A stretch of 64,000 nucleotides of DNA from Desulfosudis oleivorans (GTDB lineage: Bacteria; Desulfobacterota; Desulfobacteria; Desulfobacterales; SURF-7), in the NCBI GenBank assembly GCA_020723305.1, contig DYJC01000002.1, forward strand, positions 248,001 to 312,000. The letters run 5' to 3'. The notes under the pieces were generated by a model. The model was not told the DNA's origin, did no database searches, and saw only the letters and a list, made by a program, of their open reading frames with translations. Both the position numbers and the translations under genes were made by a program. Below, piece by piece: positions 61,454-64,000 of the stretch. Every line of letters begins with the position of its first letter. The stretch's first letter is position 1.

Positions 61454-64000
61454 ATGTCCCAGACAGATCAAAAATTTGTTCATCTGCATGTTCACACCCA
61501 ATACAGCCTTCTGGATGGCGCGATCCGGCTGGACCCTCTTTTTAATAGAGCGATTGAGTATGGGATGGATGCCATTGCTGTAACAGATCATGGCACCATG
61601 TTTGGTACGATTGAGTTTTATGAGAAAGCAAAGAAGGCTGGAATAAAACCCATTATCGGATGTGAGTGTTATATTGCTCCCCGAACGCTTGCGGACAAAA
61701 CAACAACCGATAACAAGGGGCTTTCCCACCTGGTATTGCTGGCCAAAAATCAGGAAGGGTATCGTAATCTCTGTAAACTCACAACCATAGCCCAGCTTGA
61801 AGGTTTTTACTATAAACCTAGAATTGATAAAACAGTTTTAAGACAATACAGCAGTGGTTTGATTGCTCTCTCAGCATGTCTGCATGGGGAAATTCCGAGT
61901 TTGATCAAGGCGGGAAAAATCGAGCAGGCAGATGAGGCAGCCCGTTTTTATCTGGATGTTTTTGGGGAGGGTAATTTCTATTTGGAGGTTCAACACAATG
62001 GAATCGAGATTCAGGAGCGGGTCAATCAAGGGCTCCTGGACATGAGCTGCAGATTATCGATTCCCATGGTTGCGACCAATGACTGCCATTACCTGGATCA
62101 GGGGGATGTGAGTGCGCATGATGTGCTGCTGTGTATTCAGACCGGAAAAACGCTGAATGATACAGATCGATTCCGGTTCAGTACGGATCAGTTATACTTC
62201 AAGTCAAAGGAAGAGATGATCAAAACGCTGGGACATTATCCCGGAGCCATAGAGAATACAGTTAAAATCGCTGAACAGTGTGAAATCGAATTTGATTTTA
62301 CTACCTATCATTTTCCTCAATTCAGTTCAGATTCCGGATTAACAACAGGGGAGTTGTTTGAAAAGGAGGTCCGGAAGGGATATGAAAAAAGACTGAAACA
62401 GATCAGGGCCAAGAATCCGGATTTTAATCAGGAAGTCTATGATGAGCGCCTGAATTATGAGATCAAAATCATCAATGATATGGGATTCTCTAGCTATTTC
62501 CTGATTGTAGCGGATTTTATCCGTTTTGGAAAAGAAAACAACGTACCTGTCGGACCCGGCAGGGGCTCAGCAGCAGGCAGTATGGTGGCCTATTCGCTAT
62601 CGATTACGGATCTTGATCCCATAGAGCATGGGTTGATTTTTGAACGATTTCTGAACCCTTCCCGGATCAGTATGCCGGATATCGATGTGGACTTTTGTAT
62701 CAATGGGAGGGAGAAAGTTTTTAAATATGTTGTTGACCGTTATGGTGGTGGAGATTTTGTTGCCCAGATCATTACCTTTGGAAAACTGAAGACCCGTGCT
62801 GTGATCCGGGATGTCGGGCGTGCTCTTGATATCCCCTTGAGTGAGGTGGATGCCATTGCCAAAATGGTACCGGATGTGTTGAATATCAGTCTGGATAACG
62901 CTCTGGAGCAAGAACCAAAACTTATGGATCTGGCAGAAAAAGATCCGAAGGTCGCGAAACTGATAAACATCTGCAGGGTATTGGAGGGCCTCCCCAGACA
63001 TGCTTCAACCCATGCGGCAGGTGTCGTCATCGGTGATAAGAAACTGGTTGAGTATCTGCCATTGTATAAAGGGAAAAAAGGTGAGGTTGTCACCCAGTTT
63101 GATATGAAACGGGTGGAACAGATCGGGCTGGTAAAATTTGATTTTCTGGGGCTTCGCAACCTGACAGTGATTGAAAATACGCTGCAATTGATTCGCGGAC
63201 AGGGAAAAACACCTCCGGATCTTCTTGAGATTGATTTCAAAGACGCCGATACATATAAACTGCTTTCTTCAGGAGATACCACCGGTGTTTTTCAGTTGGA
63301 AAGTTCCGGAATGAAGGATCTTCTGGTTCGTTTAAAACCGGAATGTTTTGATGACGTTACTGCGCTTGTGGCGCTGTATCGTCCCGGCCCCTTGGATTCC
63401 GGAATGGTGGATGATTATGTAGAACGAAAGCACGGCCGTGAACCCGTGGAGTATCTGCTCCCTGAACTTGGGCCCATCTTGAAAGAAACATACGGAGTTA
63501 TTTTATATCAAGAGCAGGTTATGAAAATTGCCGGAGCGCTGGCCAGTTACAGCATGGCGGAAGCGGATGAACTGCGGAAGGCAATGGGAAAGAAAAATGT
63601 CGATTTAATGGCAAAGCACCGGGCGCTTTTTATTGAGGGTGCGAAAAACAACAATTTGCCACTGGATAAGGCGGAGAAGATTTTTGATCTTATGGAAAAG
63701 TTTGGCGGATATGGCTTTAATAAGTCCCATAGTGCTGCATATGCATTGATCGCATATCAGACTGCGTATCTGAAAGCTCATTACCCGGTTGAATTTATGG
63801 CCGCCCTTCTCACCAGCGAAATGAATTCCATAGATGGGGTAGTAAAATATATAGCAGAATGCCGAAGTCATTCTATTGAAGTGCTGCCTCCGGATATTAA
63901 TGAGAGCGTTGTAGAATTCACGGTTTTGGATTCCAAAATCCGTTTTGGATTGGTGGCCGTGAAAAATGTCGGAGAAGGCGCCATTGAAGCGATCATTGAG
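61454..64000 (+). CDS. dnaE: DNA polymerase III subunit alpha (partial, runs off the right edge)
   Basis: 849 codons open to the window end. The PHP domain begins FVHLHVHTQYSLLDGAIRLD (residues ~8-27), with AVTDHGTMFGTIEFYEKAKK. The palm has VGPGRGSAAGSMVAYSLSIT and the catalytic acids in SMPDIDVDFCINGREK; further on PRHASTHAAGVVI, FDFLGLRNLTVI, VALYRPGPLDSGMVDDYVER and FGGYGFNKSHSAAYALIAYQ. This is the replicative polymerase. The start is the ATG 13 bases after the guaB stop; there is no clear SD, which suggests coupling to guaB. The C terminus (beta-clamp binding and tau binding) is outside the window. Confidence 0.96.
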   Translation, partial: MSQTDQKFVHLHVHTQYSLLDGAIRLDPLFNRAIEYGMDAIAVTDHGTMFGTIEFYEKAKKAGIKPIIGCECYIAPRTLADKTTTDNKGLSHLVLLAKNQEGYRNLCKLTTIAQLEGFYYKPRIDKTVLRQYSSGLIALSACLHGEIPSLIKAGKIEQADEAARFYLDVFGEGNFYLEVQHNGIEIQERVNQGLLDMSCRLSIPMVATNDCHYLDQGDVSAHDVLLCIQTGKTLNDTDRFRFSTDQLYFKSKEEMIKTLGHYPGAIENTVKIAEQCEIEFDFTTYHFPQFSSDSGLTTGELFEKEVRKGYEKRLKQIRAKNPDFNQEVYDERLNYEIKIINDMGFSSYFLIVADFIRFGKENNVPVGPGRGSAAGSMVAYSLSITDLDPIEHGLIFERFLNPSRISMPDIDVDFCINGREKVFKYVVDRYGGGDFVAQIITFGKLKTRAVIRDVGRALDIPLSEVDAIAKMVPDVLNISLDNALEQEPKLMDLAEKDPKVAKLINICRVLEGLPRHASTHAAGVVIGDKKLVEYLPLYKGKKGEVVTQFDMKRVEQIGLVKFDFLGLRNLTVIENTLQLIRGQGKTPPDLLEIDFKDADTYKLLSSGDTTGVFQLESSGMKDLLVRLKPECFDDVTALVALYRPGPLDSGMVDDYVERKHGREPVEYLLPELGPILKETYGVILYQEQVMKIAGALASYSMAEADELRKAMGKKNVDLMAKHRALFIEGAKNNNLPLDKAEKIFDLMEKFGGYGFNKSHSAAYALIAYQTAYLKAHYPVEFMAALLTSEMNSIDGVVKYIAECRSHSIEVLPPDINESVVEFTVLDSKIRFGLVAVKNVGEGAIEAIIE

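Overview
The window looks like a chromosomal piece of a Gram-negative anaerobe, most likely a Desulfobacterota (sulfate-reducer-type deltaproteobacterium). This is inferred from the gene families rather than from any rRNA: a plant-type DapB, an AmmeMemoRadiSam operon, LarB, KdsB and Lgt (Gram-negative envelope), many two-component and c-di-GMP proteins, and a PilMNO-type secretion locus with a secretin. About 90% of the sequence is coding. Housekeeping genes dominate: valS, nadC, lepA, kdsB, guaA, efp, lgt, dapB, plsB, hisC, cmk, rpsA, sppA, guaB and dnaE (cut by the right edge).

Layout. 1-3.0 kb is a scrappy accessory stretch: a small-molecule methyltransferase, two small proteins, REP-like repeats, a decayed integrase start and an orphan HigA. 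3.0-12.6 kb holds tRNA-Phe/rsmE, then an acidic IIEL-repeat protein, valS, nadC and a rhomboid-DnaJ fusion, then an opposing diguanylate cyclase/GNAT/DUF2156 unit. 12.6-20.2 kb has lepA followed by a tightly overlapping four-gene AmmeMemoRadiSam operon (MEMO, AMMECR1, membrane spermidine-synthase-like protein, radical SAM) and an opposing larB. 20.3-22.1 kb has kdsB and a brnTA toxin-antitoxin pair with a duplicated brnA tail. 22.2-31.7 kb has a GAF-fused secretion ATPase, guaA, a TrpF-like barrel lacking the catalytic Cys, efp, a hybrid kinase and lgt. 31.7-44.1 kb is one long type IV pilus/type II secretion-like locus (GspF, GspE, PilM, PilN, PilO, PilP/GspC-like, a TPR-secretin-SPOR lipoprotein, three pseudopilins, an ExeA-OmpA fusion, PilZ). 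44.1-46.6 kb is a 2.4-kb islet between 45-bp direct repeats. 46.6-53.8 kb encodes DapB, a MurU-AmgK fusion, PlsB and a NamZ-type muramidase. 54-64 kb runs hisC-cmk-rpsA, sppA, a YciO-type protein, guaB and dnaE.

Across the right half a family of about 124-166-bp elements with 15-bp terminal inverted repeats (three complete copies plus one solo end before valS) sits in intergenic gaps. The most interesting systems are the AmmeMemoRadiSam operon, whose MEMO and radical-SAM proteins both carry export-like N termini, and a split peptidoglycan-salvage set (NamZ plus fused MurU-AmgK). No CRISPR array, rRNA gene or intact transposase was seen.
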